DNA from: Arthrobacter sp. KBS0703 | Lineage (GTDB): Bacteria; Actinomycetota; Actinomycetes; Actinomycetales; Micrococcaceae | Direction of reading: 5' to 3' | DNA length: 64,000 nt | NCBI RefSeq assembly: GCF_002008315.2 | Contig: NZ_MVDG02000001.1 | Location: forward strand, 744,001 to 808,000 | In this document: positions 19,925-30,600 of the stretch, one piece after another | Position numbering within the stretch: the stretch's first letter is position 1 | Layout: the number at the start of each line of letters is the position of its first letter | Position numbers and translations under genes: made by a program | Notes under the pieces: model-generated | The model's database searches: none | Seen by the model: only the letters and a program-made list of their open reading frames with translations | Told to the model about the DNA's origin: nothing

Positions 19925-20767
19925 CTAGAAGGCGGGAGTCACGTCACCGTTGGGCCATTCCTTCTCGATGAAGGCCTTGACCTCGGGGGAGTGGAGGAGC
20001 TCCTCAAGCTTCTTGATGCGGGCGTCGTCCTTCGACTCCGTGCGCCAGGCCAGGAAGTTGGCGTACGGGTTGTCCTTCGTGGACTCCACTGCCAGTGCGT
20101 TGTCGGTGCTGAGGCCGGCCTTGAGGATGAAGTTGCCGTTGATCAGCGCCAGGTCCACGGAGGGGTCCTTCAGGTCGTTGATCAGCAGTTCCGGCTGGTT
20201 CTCCGAGAACTTGAGCTTCTTCGGGTTCTGCGCATCGGTCAGTGCGACCACGGAGCTGTCGTCCTTGATGTCCTTTACCAGACCTGCCTTTTCCAGGACG
20301 CGGAGCGCACGGACCTGGTTGGAGGGATCGTTGGTGATGGCAACCTTGGCGCCGTCCTTGATGTCCTTGATGTCCTTGACCTTCTCGGAGAAGGCCGCGT
20401 ACGGCTCGATGTGGACTCCGGCACCGTGGCCGAAGTCGTAGCCCTTGGTCTTGACCTGGTCATCGAACCACGGCTGGTGCTGGTAGTAGTTGGTGTCCAG
20501 CGAGCCGTCGCTCAGGGCGGTGTTGGGCGTCTGGTAGTCCTCGATCTCCTTGATGTCCAGCTTGAGGCCGGCCTTCGGGGCGAGGTCCTGGTTGATGAAT
20601 TCGAGGATCTTGGCCTGCGGGACCGGGCTGGCCCCGACGCTGAGGGTCGCGGGCTTGGCCGGATCCAGGGTCTGGGTTGCAGAGCTGGGCGCGGGCGAAC
20701 CGCCGCAGGCGGTCAGTGCCAGGGCGGTGACGATGCCGGTGGCGAGGAGGGTTAGAGATTTACGCAT
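19925..20767 (-). CDS. metQ: Methionine ABC transporter substrate-binding lipoprotein
   Basis: MetQ captures methionine outside the membrane and delivers it to MetI-MetN. The 280-residue precursor has an export signal with lipobox LTAC at about residues 18-21, followed by the NlpA-family sequence: LSVGASPVPQAKILEFI, ANTALSDGSLD-like ligand segment (TPNTALSDGSLDTNYYQHQPW) and AITNDPSNQVRALRVLEKAGL. The ATG at 20767 has AAAGGA upstream. It is the last gene of the operon metN-metI-metQ, after a 141-base gap, and converges with hemL. Confidence 0.92.
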   Translation of the reverse strand: MRKSLTLLATGIVTALALTACGGSPAPSSATQTLDPAKPATLSVGASPVPQAKILEFINQDLAPKAGLKLDIKEIEDYQTPNTALSDGSLDTNYYQHQPWFDDQVKTKGYDFGHGAGVHIEPYAAFSEKVKDIKDIKDGAKVAITNDPSNQVRALRVLEKAGLVKDIKDDSSVVALTDAQNPKKLKFSENQPELLINDLKDPSVDLALINGNFILKAGLSTDNALAVESTKDNPYANFLAWRTESKDDARIKKLEELLHSPEVKAFIEKEWPNGDVTPAF

Positions 20768-20908
20768 CGGATGCGTTCCTTTCGAAATAGCCTGGATCCC
20801 GACGGCGTGGCCGGTGGATCCGTTCAGATGCAGAGAGCGGCTACTCGCTGCGTGAAGTCTTGGGGGTGTTCCGCCTTCTGGCGGTGTTTGTTACCGGTGG
20901 GTTGTTGG

Positions 20909-21580
20909 TTACCGGTGGTCGAGGCTCCGGGAGATCCACTCACCCGTGAGCTGGATGACCTGGACCAGGACGATGATCAGCACGATCGTGACGATCATGA
21001 CTGTGACATCGAAGCGCTGGAAGCCGTAGTTGTAGGCCAGCTTTCCCAGCCCGCCGCCGCCGACGAGGCCGGCCATGGCGCTGTAGCCCACGAGGGTCAC
21101 CACGGTGGTGGTTGCTGCGGCCACGAGTGCGGGCAGGGACTCAGGCAGCATGACCTTGTTGATGACCTGCATCCTGGTGGATCCCATGACCTGGGCGGCA
21201 TCGATCTTGCCGTGGTGGACATCCCGGAGACAGGCCTCAACGAGGCGGGCAAAGAACGGAATGGTTCCGATGGAAAGCGAGACTGAGGCAGCCACCGGGC
21301 CGAGGCTCGTGCCCACCAGGAGCCGGGCCAGGGGGATCAGGGCCACCATCAGGATCGCGAAGGGGATGGACCGCGTGATGTTGACCACGATGTCGCTGAC
21401 AATCCTGTTGACCACGGGCATGGGCCGGAGCCCGCCCGGGGCACTGGCGTGCAGGAAGACGCCAAGCGGCAGTCCGACGAGGACGGTGAAGAACCCCGAG
21501 ATCCCCACCATCTGCAGGGTTTCAATGATCGCCTCGGGGAGTGCCTTGGCGATGACCGGGTTGCTGAAGATTTCGTTCAC
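20909..21580 (-). CDS. metI: Methionine ABC transporter permease
   Basis: MetI is the membrane channel of the methionine importer. The 223-residue protein has about five hydrophobic helices and the coupling loop EACLRDVHHGKIDAAQVMGSTRMQVI (about residues 116-141), which contacts the ATPase. Start GTG 21580 overlaps the metN stop (GTGA), giving translational coupling. NlpA/MetQ follows downstream. The length is normal for the family (about 217-225). Confidence 0.92.
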   Translation of the reverse strand: MNEIFSNPVIAKALPEAIIETLQMVGISGFFTVLVGLPLGVFLHASAPGGLRPMPVVNRIVSDIVVNITRSIPFAILMVALIPLARLLVGTSLGPVAASVSLSIGTIPFFARLVEACLRDVHHGKIDAAQVMGSTRMQVINKVMLPESLPALVAAATTTVVTLVGYSAMAGLVGGGGLGKLAYNYGFQRFDVTVMIVTIVLIIVLVQVIQLTGEWISRSLDHR

Positions 21581-22647
21581 TTGAGGTCTCCCGTCTCGGC
21601 GGCGAAGTCAGGCGTTCCGGACGGAAAATCATCCGGGTCGGACGGAACGACGGCGGCGTCCACCACTTTCGCGCTGATCCCGCGATCGCGGAGGTACTCC
21701 ACAACGGAGGCATGATCGACGTTGTCGGCCAGCTGGACCCGCAGGTGCCCGAACTGCTGGCCGCCCAGAGTTTCCACGCTTCCTGCGAGGACATTCAGGT
21801 CGATGTCAAAGTGCCGGGCGACGCCTGTGAGGACGGGTTCCTTGGCGCTTTCGCCGGAAAAGAGGATCTCCAGCACGGGGCCGGCCTGGAGCGCACCCTT
21901 GATCGGTTCCGAGGCTGGCAGCGGAAGGAGGGCCCGGGCGAGCTTGCTGTCGAGTTCGGCCGCTACCTCCGCCAGTTCGCCAGCTTCGACAACCCGGCCC
22001 TTGGCCAGGAGTGAGACCGAGCCGCAGACGCGCTTCACCACGTGCATCTCGTGGGTGATGATGAGCACGGTGAGCTGAAGGCGCCGGGTGAGGTCCTGGA
22101 TGAGGTCCAGGATTTCATCGGTGGTGGCCGGGTCCAGGGCGGACGTCGGCTCGTCGCACAGCAGGACGTCGGGATCGGACGCCAGGGCGCGCGCGATGCC
22201 GACCCGCTGGCGCTGGCCACCGGAGAGCTGTGACGGATAGGCGTTCTCGAAGCCCTCCAGCCCCACGAGCTTGAGCAGCTCAGCCACCTTCGCCCGGATC
22301 TGGTCCTTGGGTGTCTTCACCAGCTCCAGCGGATGGGCCACGTTGCCTGCCGCGGTCCGGGAATCCATCAGGTTGGCGTGCTGGAAGACCATGCCGATCC
22401 GGCGTCGCGCCGCACGGATTTCGGAGTCGCGCACCGAGCTGAGCTCAGTGCCGTCGATGTTGACCGAACCTGACGTGGGGCGGTCCAGCAGAGTCAGGCA
22501 CCGTACCAGCGTGGACTTCCCGGCTCCCGAATGGCCGATGATGCCGTGGATAGAGCCTTTGGGGACCGAAAGGGATACCCCGTCGAGGGCCACCACTTCC
22601 TTTTTCCCCTGACGGTAGACCTTGCGCAGGTCGGTAACTGTGATCAT
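21577..22647 (-). CDS. metN: Methionine ABC transporter ATP-binding protein
   Basis: MetN powers methionine uptake. The 356-residue protein has Walker A GHSGAGKSTLVRCL near residue 38, signature LSGGQRQRVGIARAL near 142 and Walker B VLLCDEPTSALDP near 162. A C-terminal NIL (ACT-like) domain at about 275-345 is where methionine binds and inhibits transport in the family. ATG 22647 has GAGGA upstream. It is the first gene of metN-metI-metQ; no S-box or other riboswitch could be recognised in the upstream 334 bases. Confidence 0.93.
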   Translation of the reverse strand: MITVTDLRKVYRQGKKEVVALDGVSLSVPKGSIHGIIGHSGAGKSTLVRCLTLLDRPTSGSVNIDGTELSSVRDSEIRAARRRIGMVFQHANLMDSRTAAGNVAHPLELVKTPKDQIRAKVAELLKLVGLEGFENAYPSQLSGGQRQRVGIARALASDPDVLLCDEPTSALDPATTDEILDLIQDLTRRLQLTVLIITHEMHVVKRVCGSVSLLAKGRVVEAGELAEVAAELDSKLARALLPLPASEPIKGALQAGPVLEILFSGESAKEPVLTGVARHFDIDLNVLAGSVETLGGQQFGHLRVQLADNVDHASVVEYLRDRGISAKVVDAAVVPSDPDDFPSGTPDFAAETGDLK

Positions 22648-22981
22648 TTATCCTCAGGCGGTAGGGCTTGGGCAGGGCATAGCACAAGCGCGCTTCTGAA
22701 CTAAATTATGTCAGCGCCGAGAATCTGCATCCACTTCCGAAGAATGTTCGGCATGGCGCGCTTTCTGCCGCATCCTCAGCGGACGGGGCCGTGCTGCGGG
22801 GCCGTGGTGGACGGACTGCGCCGCCCTTGCTGAATTGCTGCCGGGCTGTGAGTCCGCTGAGGCTTAGGCCGCGGACTGTGATCTTTGTCCCAGCGCCGCC
22901 GCGTGGAGACACTGCCGCGGGCCGGCCCGCCGCCTCCTGCGCCGGGTGGAACTGGACTGTAGAGGCTGCCGGAACCGGCCC
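22648..22981. other. Gap upstream of metN
   Basis: This 334-base stretch should hold the metN promoter (read on the minus strand). I see a short inverted repeat CCGAA-GAATG-TTCGG at 22737-22751 and an AT-rich patch (CTAAATTATG, 22701-22710) whose reverse complement, CATAATTTAG, could be a -10 region. No gene, tRNA or known riboswitch is evident. Confidence 0.4.
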
Positions 22982-23692
22982 CTAGAAATCGCCCCGGCTG
23001 GCGTCTTCCGGGGGCAGCACCGGCCAGTCGCCCTCGATGACGGCGGCGGGCTTGGTCTTGCGGAGGTACTGCTGGAAGTCGGCCGCCTGGCTGACGGCCC
23101 AGTCCACCTGCAGCTGGTGCAGGTGGCTGGCCGGCAGCCTGAGCTTGGGGAACTTGCCCGCCATGGCGTCGAGCATGCGAAGGGTGGCCAGGGCGTCGGC
23201 GGCGGAGGTGTGCGCGTTCTCGAGGTCGACGCCGTACTCTTCGCAGAGTGCCGTCAGGGTCCGCTTTCCCTTGCGGTAGCGGTCGACCTGCTTGTTCATG
23301 ATGTAGGGATCCAGGACCGGAAAGCGGCTCAGCTGCGGTACGCCGTAGCGAGCGGATTCGGCGGCCAGGACGGTGAAGTCGTAGCTGGCGTTGAAAGCGA
23401 TGACCGGGACGCCGTCGTCGAAAAGTTCCTGCAGCACGGCCGCGAGTTCCCTGGTGACCTCCGGCGCCGGCCGGCCGTGGCTTCGCGCATGCTCAGTGGT
23501 GATTCCGTGGACTTCGCTGGCCTCCGCCGGAATCTCAATGCCCGGGTCTGCCAGCCACTCGTGTTCGCGGATGACATTTCCCGAGGCATCCACCAGGGTC
23601 ACAGAAGCCGTGACGATCCTCGCGGCGCGGGAGTTGCGTCCGGTGGTTTCGAGGTCGAAGGCGGCCCGGGGGAGGGTGTTCCAAGTGCTCAT
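22982..23692 (-). CDS. DnaQ-like 3'-5' exonuclease
   Basis: This 236-residue protein is a DEDDh-type exonuclease that degrades single-stranded DNA or RNA ends in the cytoplasm. Exo I is AAFDLETTGR (near residue 11), Exo II is VIAFNASYDFTVLAAE (near 98), Exo III is HTSAADALATLRML with the catalytic His and Asp (near 161). It is a stand-alone exonuclease of the family annotated as DNA polymerase III epsilon-like. It heads away from the alkyltransferase-like gene and lies next to the adnAB block, which fits a repair role; the substrate is not defined. Confidence 0.88.
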   Translation of the reverse strand: MSTWNTLPRAAFDLETTGRNSRAARIVTASVTLVDASGNVIREHEWLADPGIEIPAEASEVHGITTEHARSHGRPAPEVTRELAAVLQELFDDGVPVIAFNASYDFTVLAAESARYGVPQLSRFPVLDPYIMNKQVDRYRKGKRTLTALCEEYGVDLENAHTSAADALATLRMLDAMAGKFPKLRLPASHLHQLQVDWAVSQAADFQQYLRKTKPAAVIEGDWPVLPPEDASRGDF

Positions 23693-23801
23693 GGCTCCAC
23701 GCTACCCGGTGGCACCGACAGTTTTGGCGCACGCCCCGGGCCTGTCGGCGAGTCCGCGCGCCGGGCCCGCTGCGCCGACGGCCGGCCGCTAGTCTGGAAC
23801 G

Positions 23802-24218
23802 ATGCGGACGGAGTATGTGGAGGCGGTGCTGGCTGTCGTTGAGCTTATTCCGTCCGGCTCGGCGGTGGCATACGGGGACGTCGCCGAACTTCTCGGAGCC
23901 GGCGGTCCGCGCCAGGTCGGCTCCGTGATGAGCCACTATGGCAGCGCGGTCCCGTGGTGGCGGGTCCTCAGGGCCAGCGGCCTGGCGCCGGAGGGACTGG
24001 AAGCCGAGGCCCTGCAGCTCTACCTGCGGGAGGGAACGCCGCTGCGCGGCGATTTCCTCCGGTTCGCCCGGACGGGCGATGGCCGCTGGCGGGTGGATCT
24101 GCCTGCGGCGCGGTGGGCGCCCTCCGACGCCGATTTTGCCGCCCTGGACGCCATCTCCGAACAGCTGGAAGCGTCGCTGCCAAGATTGTCAGTGCCGGAT
24201 GATGGAATGTCTCAGTGA
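23802..24218 (+). CDS. Alkyltransferase-like protein (MGMT-type DNA-binding domain, no active Cys)
   Basis: This 138-residue protein has the winged-helix DNA-binding domain of O6-alkylguanine transferases (SAVAYGDVAELLGAGGPRQVG). The active PCHR motif is replaced by PWWR (VPWWRVLRASG), as in alkyltransferase-like proteins that bind alkylated guanine and flag it for nucleotide excision repair rather than repairing it. Its stop overlaps the start of adnA (GTGA), so it is coupled to the helicase-nuclease pair. Confidence in the family is high; the handover to excision repair is known only from homologues. Confidence 0.85.
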   Translation: MRTEYVEAVLAVVELIPSGSAVAYGDVAELLGAGGPRQVGSVMSHYGSAVPWWRVLRASGLAPEGLEAEALQLYLREGTPLRGDFLRFARTGDGRWRVDLPAARWAPSDADFAALDAISEQLEASLPRLSVPDDGMSQ

Positions 24219-27200
24219 CCGCAACAATCACCCAGTCCCACACCCTCTCCGCGACGGCCGGGCGCCAGGATCAATCCGCCGGCGCGCCGGTATCCCCCGG
24301 GTCCGGCCTCCGGCTTCTGCCGCCGCGCCAGGTCCACAATGCCGTACCGGTGCTGTCCGCGGATCAGCGCGCCGCCGTCGAAGTCCCGCACGGGGCCGGA
24401 CCGGTGCTGGTGCCCGGCGCACCGGGCACCGGGAAGTCGACCGTCCTCATCGAGGCGGCGGTCCGCAGGGTCGAGGCGCACTCGGTTGACCCCGAACGGA
24501 TCCTCATCCTTGCGCCCGGCAGGCTGGCCGCGGACACCCTGCGGGACCGGTTCACGGCACGGCTGAACCGGAGCCTGAGCACCACGCCGGCCCGCACCTG
24601 GGCGTCGTATGCCTTCGACCTGATCAGGCGCGCCAAGGCGGAAGGCATCCTGCCGCTGCCCCGGGCGCCCCGCCTCCTCTCCGGTCCCGAACAGGACCTC
24701 ATCATCAAGGAGCTGCTGGACGGTCACGCACTTCCCGGCCTCGGGCTGCCGTGGCCTGCCGATCTCGACGCCGCGCTGCCCACCCGCGGCTTCCGGCAGG
24801 AAGTCCGGCAGCTCTTTGACCGGATCATCGAGTCCGGCCGGACCGCCGAGGACCTTGCTGACCTTGGACACGAATGCGGCCGCCCCGACTGGACCGCCGC
24901 CGCGGCCCTGTATGCCGAATACCGCGACGTCCTCGATCTGCGCATGCCCGAGGCCTTCGATCCCGCCGGGATCATCACTGCCGCGCGGCAGCTGTTCCAG
25001 GATTCGCCGGCGTTCCTGGCGGCGGAACGGGAACGCCTCCAGCTCATACTTGTTGACGACATCCACGAGGCCAACCCCGCGGTCTTTGAGCTGCTGGCCG
25101 ATATCGCCGCGGGGAAGGACGTCTTCGTGGCGTCGTCCCCGGACACGGTTGTCCAAGGCTTCAGGGGCGCCCGTCCAGACCTCGTCGCCGAGCTTCCCCG
25201 CTTGCTGGGAGGGGACGGCCAGGACGCACTGGAAAGGCCGCTGCGGTACGCCCACCGGCACCGGCCCGCCGTGGCGCAGGCGTGGCTTGGCGTTGCGGAC
25301 CGGATCTCGCTGCGCGCGGGCGGGAAACTGGCCCGCCGGCTCGATCAGTGTCCCGCTGAAGACGCTGCCGGCGAACACGCCCACCGCCGGCCCGACACCG
25401 GCGACCCCCGGGTCCGCCCCGCAGGCAACTCCGGCGGGACCGTCGAGGCACACCTGCTGCCGTCGGCTGTCCATGAGTTGCGGTACGTTGCCCAGCGGAT
25501 CCTTGAAGCCCAGGTCAACGACGGCCGTGAACTGGCGGACATGGCCGTCATCGTGCGGAACGGCGGCCAACTGAGCCAGCTGCAGCGTTACCTGTCGGGC
25601 CAGGGAATCCCGGTGCGGATTCCCGTGGCGGAGTCGGCCGTCCGCGACGAAGTGGCCGTTCGTCCGTTACTGGACGCGTACGCCGTGGTCCTTGATCCGG
25701 ACGTCCTCACCCCGGAATCCGCGGTGTCGCTGCTGACGTCCCGGATCGGCGGAGCAACATCCCTGGAACTGCGCAGGCTGCGCCAGTCCTTGCGCCGCGA
25801 AGAGATCCTGGGCGGAGGCGGACGCTCCAGCGACGCACTGCTCGTGGAAGCACTTCTCGAGCCCGGCGCCCTCGGTTCCCTAGGGATTGAAGGACGGTCG
25901 GCGCGGCGCGTTGCCCGGATGATCCAGGCCGGCCGGAGGGCCACCACCCTGCCTGGCGCCAACGCCGAAACCGTCCTCTGGGCCCTGTGGCACTCGACCG
26001 GTCTTGCCGCAAGCTGGACGGCCGCCGCACTGTCCGGAGGGCTCGTGGGGGCCAGGGCGGACCGCGACCTCGACGCCATGATGGCCCTGTTCCATACCGC
26101 CGAGCGCTACGTCGACCAGATGCCGGGGTCCGGGCCGGATCAGTTCCTCGAGTACCTGCTCAACCAGGAGCTCCCCATGGACACTCTCGCGGCCCGCGCG
26201 CAGGTTGACGACGCCGTCGAGCTCATGACGCCTGCCAGCGCCGCCGGACGGGAATGGCCGTTGGTCATTGTTGCCGGACTCCAGGAGGGCGTCTGGCCGA
26301 ACACCCGGCTCCGGGGGGAACTGCTCGGGAGCACGCTCTTCGCCGATGCCGTTGAACACGGGGTGGAGTACGCACTCCAACGGGGTCCGCTCAGCCGGCT
26401 CAGGGAGATCCGGTACGACGAACTCCGGAGCTTCTCGACCGCGGTGTCCCGGGCCAAGGAAGTGCTGATTTGCACGGCCGTGGCTTCCGAAGACGAACAG
26501 CCGTCTTCATTCCTGGATTACGTGGCCCCGCTCATGCCGGACCAGGACGCGAGGGGATTCACGCCGGTGGAGAGGCCGATGACCCTCAGGGCACTTGTGG
26601 CCGAACTGCGCCAGCACGCGCAGCTTGCTGACCGGTCCGCTGCGGAATCGGACGAGGCCGTCCGTGTCCTGGCCCGCCTGGCCATGGCGGATCCGCCCGT
26701 GCCCGGAGCGCACCCGGATACCTGGTGGGGTCTGGCCCCGCTGTCCTCCGAGGAGCGGGTGGTGCCCCCCGGCGGGACAGTCTACGTTTCGCCCTCCAAG
26801 GTGGAGTCCGTCCAGAAATCGCCCCTGGACTGGTTCGTCCAGGCTGCAGGCGGTGAAGCGGCCACAGATTTCGCGAGAAGCCTCGGCACGCTGGTTCACG
26901 CGATCGCCCAGGACCTCCCTGACGCCTCCGGGGCCGAATACCTCGCCGAACTCGTAAAGCGGTGGCCGTCCCTCGGCATGAAAGACAACTGGGAGGGAAA
27001 GCTGGATTTCCGGCGCGCCGAAGCCATGGTCCGGAAACTGGCGCAGTACATCCTTGCCATGCGCAGCGACGGCAGGCGCCTTGTCGGCGTGGAGCAGGAC
27101 TTTGAGGTGCAGCTGACCGAAACCGCCGCTGATCCGCTGCCGGACGGCGCCGCAGGTGACGCCCCACGATCCGCTGTCCTGCGCGGCCAGGTGGACCGGC

Positions 27201-27607
27201 TCGAGATTGACTCCCGCGGACGGCTGGTGATTGTGGACCTCAAAACAGGAAAAAGGCAGCCCGGCAAGGCTGAGCTGGGCCGCCATCCGCAGCTTGGCGC
27301 GTACCAGGCCGCGGTCCTCGCCGGTGGCTTCAGCAATTCCGTGGGCGTGACCGGGGACGCCCAGCCCGGCGGTGCGGTGCTTGCCCAGCTGGGAACCACC
27401 GCCAAGAGCCCGGGCGTCCAGCACCAGGAGCCCCTTGATCCGGGGGAGAACTGGGCGCTGGACATGGTCAAGGAGGCAGCCGACGTGATGTCAGGCCATG
27501 AGTTCGAAGCCAGGCACGATCCCGCTAAAAGCGGATTCGGCGGCCACGGCTGCCGCCTTCCGGAGGTGTGCCCCCTGTGCGCACGCGGCAAGCAGGTTAC
27601 CGAATGA
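24215..27607 (+). CDS. adnA: AdnA-like helicase-nuclease subunit
   Basis: This 1130-residue protein matches the first subunit of the AdnAB end-resection machine that replaces RecBCD in actinobacteria. Walker A GAPGTGKST is at 68-76. The Walker B segment is VDDIHE (280-285) rather than DExx, suggesting a weakened motor, as in AdnA. The C-terminal 250 residues form a PD-(D/E)XK nuclease (GQVDRLEIDSRGRLVIVDLKTGKR, then the QLGAYQ motif) with cysteines near the end (GGHGCRLPEVCPLC) that probably hold an Fe-S cluster. GTG 24215 overlaps the alkyltransferase-like gene; its stop overlaps adnB. Confidence 0.88.
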   Translation: MTATITQSHTLSATAGRQDQSAGAPVSPGSGLRLLPPRQVHNAVPVLSADQRAAVEVPHGAGPVLVPGAPGTGKSTVLIEAAVRRVEAHSVDPERILILAPGRLAADTLRDRFTARLNRSLSTTPARTWASYAFDLIRRAKAEGILPLPRAPRLLSGPEQDLIIKELLDGHALPGLGLPWPADLDAALPTRGFRQEVRQLFDRIIESGRTAEDLADLGHECGRPDWTAAAALYAEYRDVLDLRMPEAFDPAGIITAARQLFQDSPAFLAAERERLQLILVDDIHEANPAVFELLADIAAGKDVFVASSPDTVVQGFRGARPDLVAELPRLLGGDGQDALERPLRYAHRHRPAVAQAWLGVADRISLRAGGKLARRLDQCPAEDAAGEHAHRRPDTGDPRVRPAGNSGGTVEAHLLPSAVHELRYVAQRILEAQVNDGRELADMAVIVRNGGQLSQLQRYLSGQGIPVRIPVAESAVRDEVAVRPLLDAYAVVLDPDVLTPESAVSLLTSRIGGATSLELRRLRQSLRREEILGGGGRSSDALLVEALLEPGALGSLGIEGRSARRVARMIQAGRRATTLPGANAETVLWALWHSTGLAASWTAAALSGGLVGARADRDLDAMMALFHTAERYVDQMPGSGPDQFLEYLLNQELPMDTLAARAQVDDAVELMTPASAAGREWPLVIVAGLQEGVWPNTRLRGELLGSTLFADAVEHGVEYALQRGPLSRLREIRYDELRSFSTAVSRAKEVLICTAVASEDEQPSSFLDYVAPLMPDQDARGFTPVERPMTLRALVAELRQHAQLADRSAAESDEAVRVLARLAMADPPVPGAHPDTWWGLAPLSSEERVVPPGGTVYVSPSKVESVQKSPLDWFVQAAGGEAATDFARSLGTLVHAIAQDLPDASGAEYLAELVKRWPSLGMKDNWEGKLDFRRAEAMVRKLAQYILAMRSDGRRLVGVEQDFEVQLTETAADPLPDGAAGDAPRSAVLRGQVDRLEIDSRGRLVIVDLKTGKRQPGKAELGRHPQLGAYQAAVLAGGFSNSVGVTGDAQPGGAVLAQLGTTAKSPGVQHQEPLDPGENWALDMVKEAADVMSGHEFEARHDPAKSGFGGHGCRLPEVCPLCARGKQVTE

Positions 27608-30600
27608 GCCGCCCCGCAGACGTTCCGGCCCCCAGGTTCAGCCCCGAAGAGCTGTCCCTCCTGCTCGGCGAGAAGAACCTGCCCACCGCCGAACAGTCGG
27701 CCATCATCTCCTCGCCGCTGACCCCCAGGCTTGTCATTGCCGGGGCGGGATCGGGCAAGACCGCCACCATGGCCGACCGCGTCGTGTGGCTGGTCGCCAA
27801 CGGCTGGGTAAAGCCGGAAGAAGTCCTCGGTGTCACCTTCACCCGCAAAGCCGCGGGTGAACTGGCAAGCCGCATCCGGGCGAAGCTTGCGTCGCTGCAG
27901 CGGATCGCGGAAGCCGACGCCGGCAACGCGCTGTTCCCGGCCGGCCTGCTCAGCGCCGACGCGCTGGAACCGAAGGTCTCCACGTACCACTCGTTTGCCA
28001 GCGGCATCGTGTCCGACTACGGCCTGCGGCTCGGCATCGAACGGGACGTCGTCCTGCTGGGCGGCGCCCAGGCCTGGCAGCTGGCAACCGAGGTCGTCGA
28101 GGCGTTCGACGGCGACTATTCGCATTTCCGGGTAGCCAAGTCAACGCTCGTCAAGGCCGTCATTCAGCTCGCCGGTGAGTGCGCGGAGCATCTCCAGGAC
28201 CCGGCCGAGGTTCACGACTGGCTCATGCAGCGGCTGGCCGAATTCGACGCGGTGCCCTATGTGGCAGAGACCAAGAAGAACCCGAGCCAGGCCGCCGGTG
28301 AACTGGGCGCCATGCTGCGCACGCGGGCCAGCGTTGCGGAGCTCGTGGGCCGGTACTCCGAGGCCAAAAGGGGCCGGGGGGCCCTCGACTTCGGCGACCT
28401 CGTGGCGCTCGCCGCCAGGGTGGCCCGCGAGATTACCCTCGCCGCGGAGATGGAACGCCAACGCTACAGGGTGGTGCTTCTGGACGAATTCCAGGACACA
28501 TCGCACGCGCAGTTGGTCCTCTTCTCCAGGCTGTTCGGAGACGGCCACGCCGTCACGGCCGTAGGCGACCCCAACCAGTCCATTTACGGCTTCCGCGGCG
28601 CGTCCGCCGGCCAGCTGTTCCACTTTGTCAGCGAATTCCCGGTCCGGCTGGATGACGGGGAGGAAGGGCAGGCCCGGTTTAGCCCGGCCCCAACCTCCTA
28701 CCTGACCACCGCCTGGCGGAACGGGCGGAACATCCTGGCGGCGGCCAACGTCATTTCGGCTCCGCTGAGCGCCGCTGCCGCTCAGGCGGGTCCCGCCGGA
28801 GAACGGGCTTCAGCCGCGTCCGTCGAGGTGCCGCCGCTGCAGCCCAGTCCGGCCGCAGTTCAGGGCCGGGTAATCCTTGGACGCTTCGCCACGGACGAGG
28901 ACGAAGCCGCCGCCATCGCACGGGACCTGCTCAAATACCGGGTCACCGATTTCGAGCCATCAACAACTGCAGCGCCTGTTCCGCCGGCCATGGCAGTGCT
29001 GTGCCGCCGCCGCGCCCAGATGGAGTGCATCCGGCGGGAGTTTGAGGCCCAAGGCATTCCCTATGAAATCGTGGGTCTCGGCGGCCTGCTGGACACGCCC
29101 GAAATCGTGGACCTGGTGGCGACGCTCCGGGTCCTCGCCGACCCCGGCAGGTCGGATTCCCTGATGCGGCTGCTCGCCGGTGCACGCTGGCGGATCGGCA
29201 CCGCCGACCTCATGGCGTTTCGAGACTGGTCGGCGTTCCTTGCGCGGCGCCGCGGACAGAGCGCGGCCGATGCCGCGGCCGCGGGCGGGACGGACGAGCC
29301 GCCCGTCGGCGTCGTCATCGAGGGTGACCTGACCGATGCTGTCTCTTATACACATCTAGATGTGTATAAGAGACAGGCCCTGGACTGGCTGCCCAAGGAG
29401 GGCTGGACGTCAGCACACGGCCGCACGCTGACAGCCCCCGCTCGGGAACGGCTGCACAGGCTGGGCACGGAACTCAGGCAGCTGCGCGGACTGCTGGGGG
29501 AGGACCTGACCACGCTCCTCGGGGAGGTGGAGCGAGCAATGCTGCTCGACATCGAGGTTGCAGCCCGTCCCGGGTTCAGCATCCACCACGCGCGGAGGAA
29601 CCTGGATGCGTTCCAGGACGCGGCCGCGGGATTCCTGCAAACGTCCCACCGCGTGGACGTCCTCGCATTCCTGTCATGGCTCGAAGCCGCAGCCGCCGAG
29701 GAAGGCGGCCTGGACGTTCCCCCGGCAGACGTCAACCATGAGGCTGTCCAGCTGTTGACCGTGCACGCATCAAAAGGGCTCGAATGGGACGTGGTCTTTG
29801 TTCCGGGCCTCAACGCCGGAGCCTTCCCGAGCAGCCGTGATTCCCGGTGGAGCAGCGGTTCCGCTGCACTGCCCTGGCCCCTTCGCGGCGACCGTGCCGA
29901 CCTTCCGCAATGGGATATCGACCAGCCGGACCAGAAGGGGTGGCTGGACGCCGAGAAGGACTTCAAGGGCGCCGTCCAGGCCCACGGCGAAGCCGAGGAA
30001 CGGCGGCTGGCCTATGTCGCCTACACGCGGGCCAAACACGTCCTCTGGGTTTCCAGCGGAGCGTGGGTCGGTGGCCGCAGCGGAATGGCGGAGATGTCGC
30101 CGTTCCTCGCCGAGCTGGGGCCGCTCGCCGGCATCGGAACCGCCGGAGGCGCCCGTCCGGCACAGGACGCCGCAGCCGAGATCCACCCCGGCTCGGTGGA
30201 GGAGGAATCCCTGCCGGACGAAAGTCCCCTGACGCGCGACCTTGAGGTCGCAGTCTGGCCGTACGATCCCCTCGAGGGCCCTGTTGACCCGCGCACCGGC
30301 AAGCGGCTCCGGCTCGTTCCCGGCCGGCGGGCGGCCATGGACTCCGCCGCGGTCCGGCTGCGGACCGAAATATCGGCTATCCGGGAGCTGGCCTTAGAGG
30401 GAGAGCCGGAGCAGCCGGATCCCGCGGACCGGCCGCGAACTCCGCTCCGTCCCTACGCCGCCGGTTGGGCGCGGGAGGCCGCCCTGCTCCTGGAGCGCCG
30501 CGCCCGCCGTGCTCAAAGCCGGGACGTCCACCTGCCCGGGCACATTTCCGCATCCACGCTCGTTGACCTCGGGGAGGATCCCGGGGCTGTCCTGCAGCGC

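Noticed and set aside
22737..22751. LexA box upstream of metN
   Set aside because: The inverted repeat CCGAA-N5-TTCGG is one base short and lacks the consensus GAAC core of actinobacterial SOS boxes.
22648..22980. SAM or other methionine riboswitch before metN
   Set aside because: I could not find the paired helices and conserved loops of the known classes in this gap; a covariance model search would settle it.
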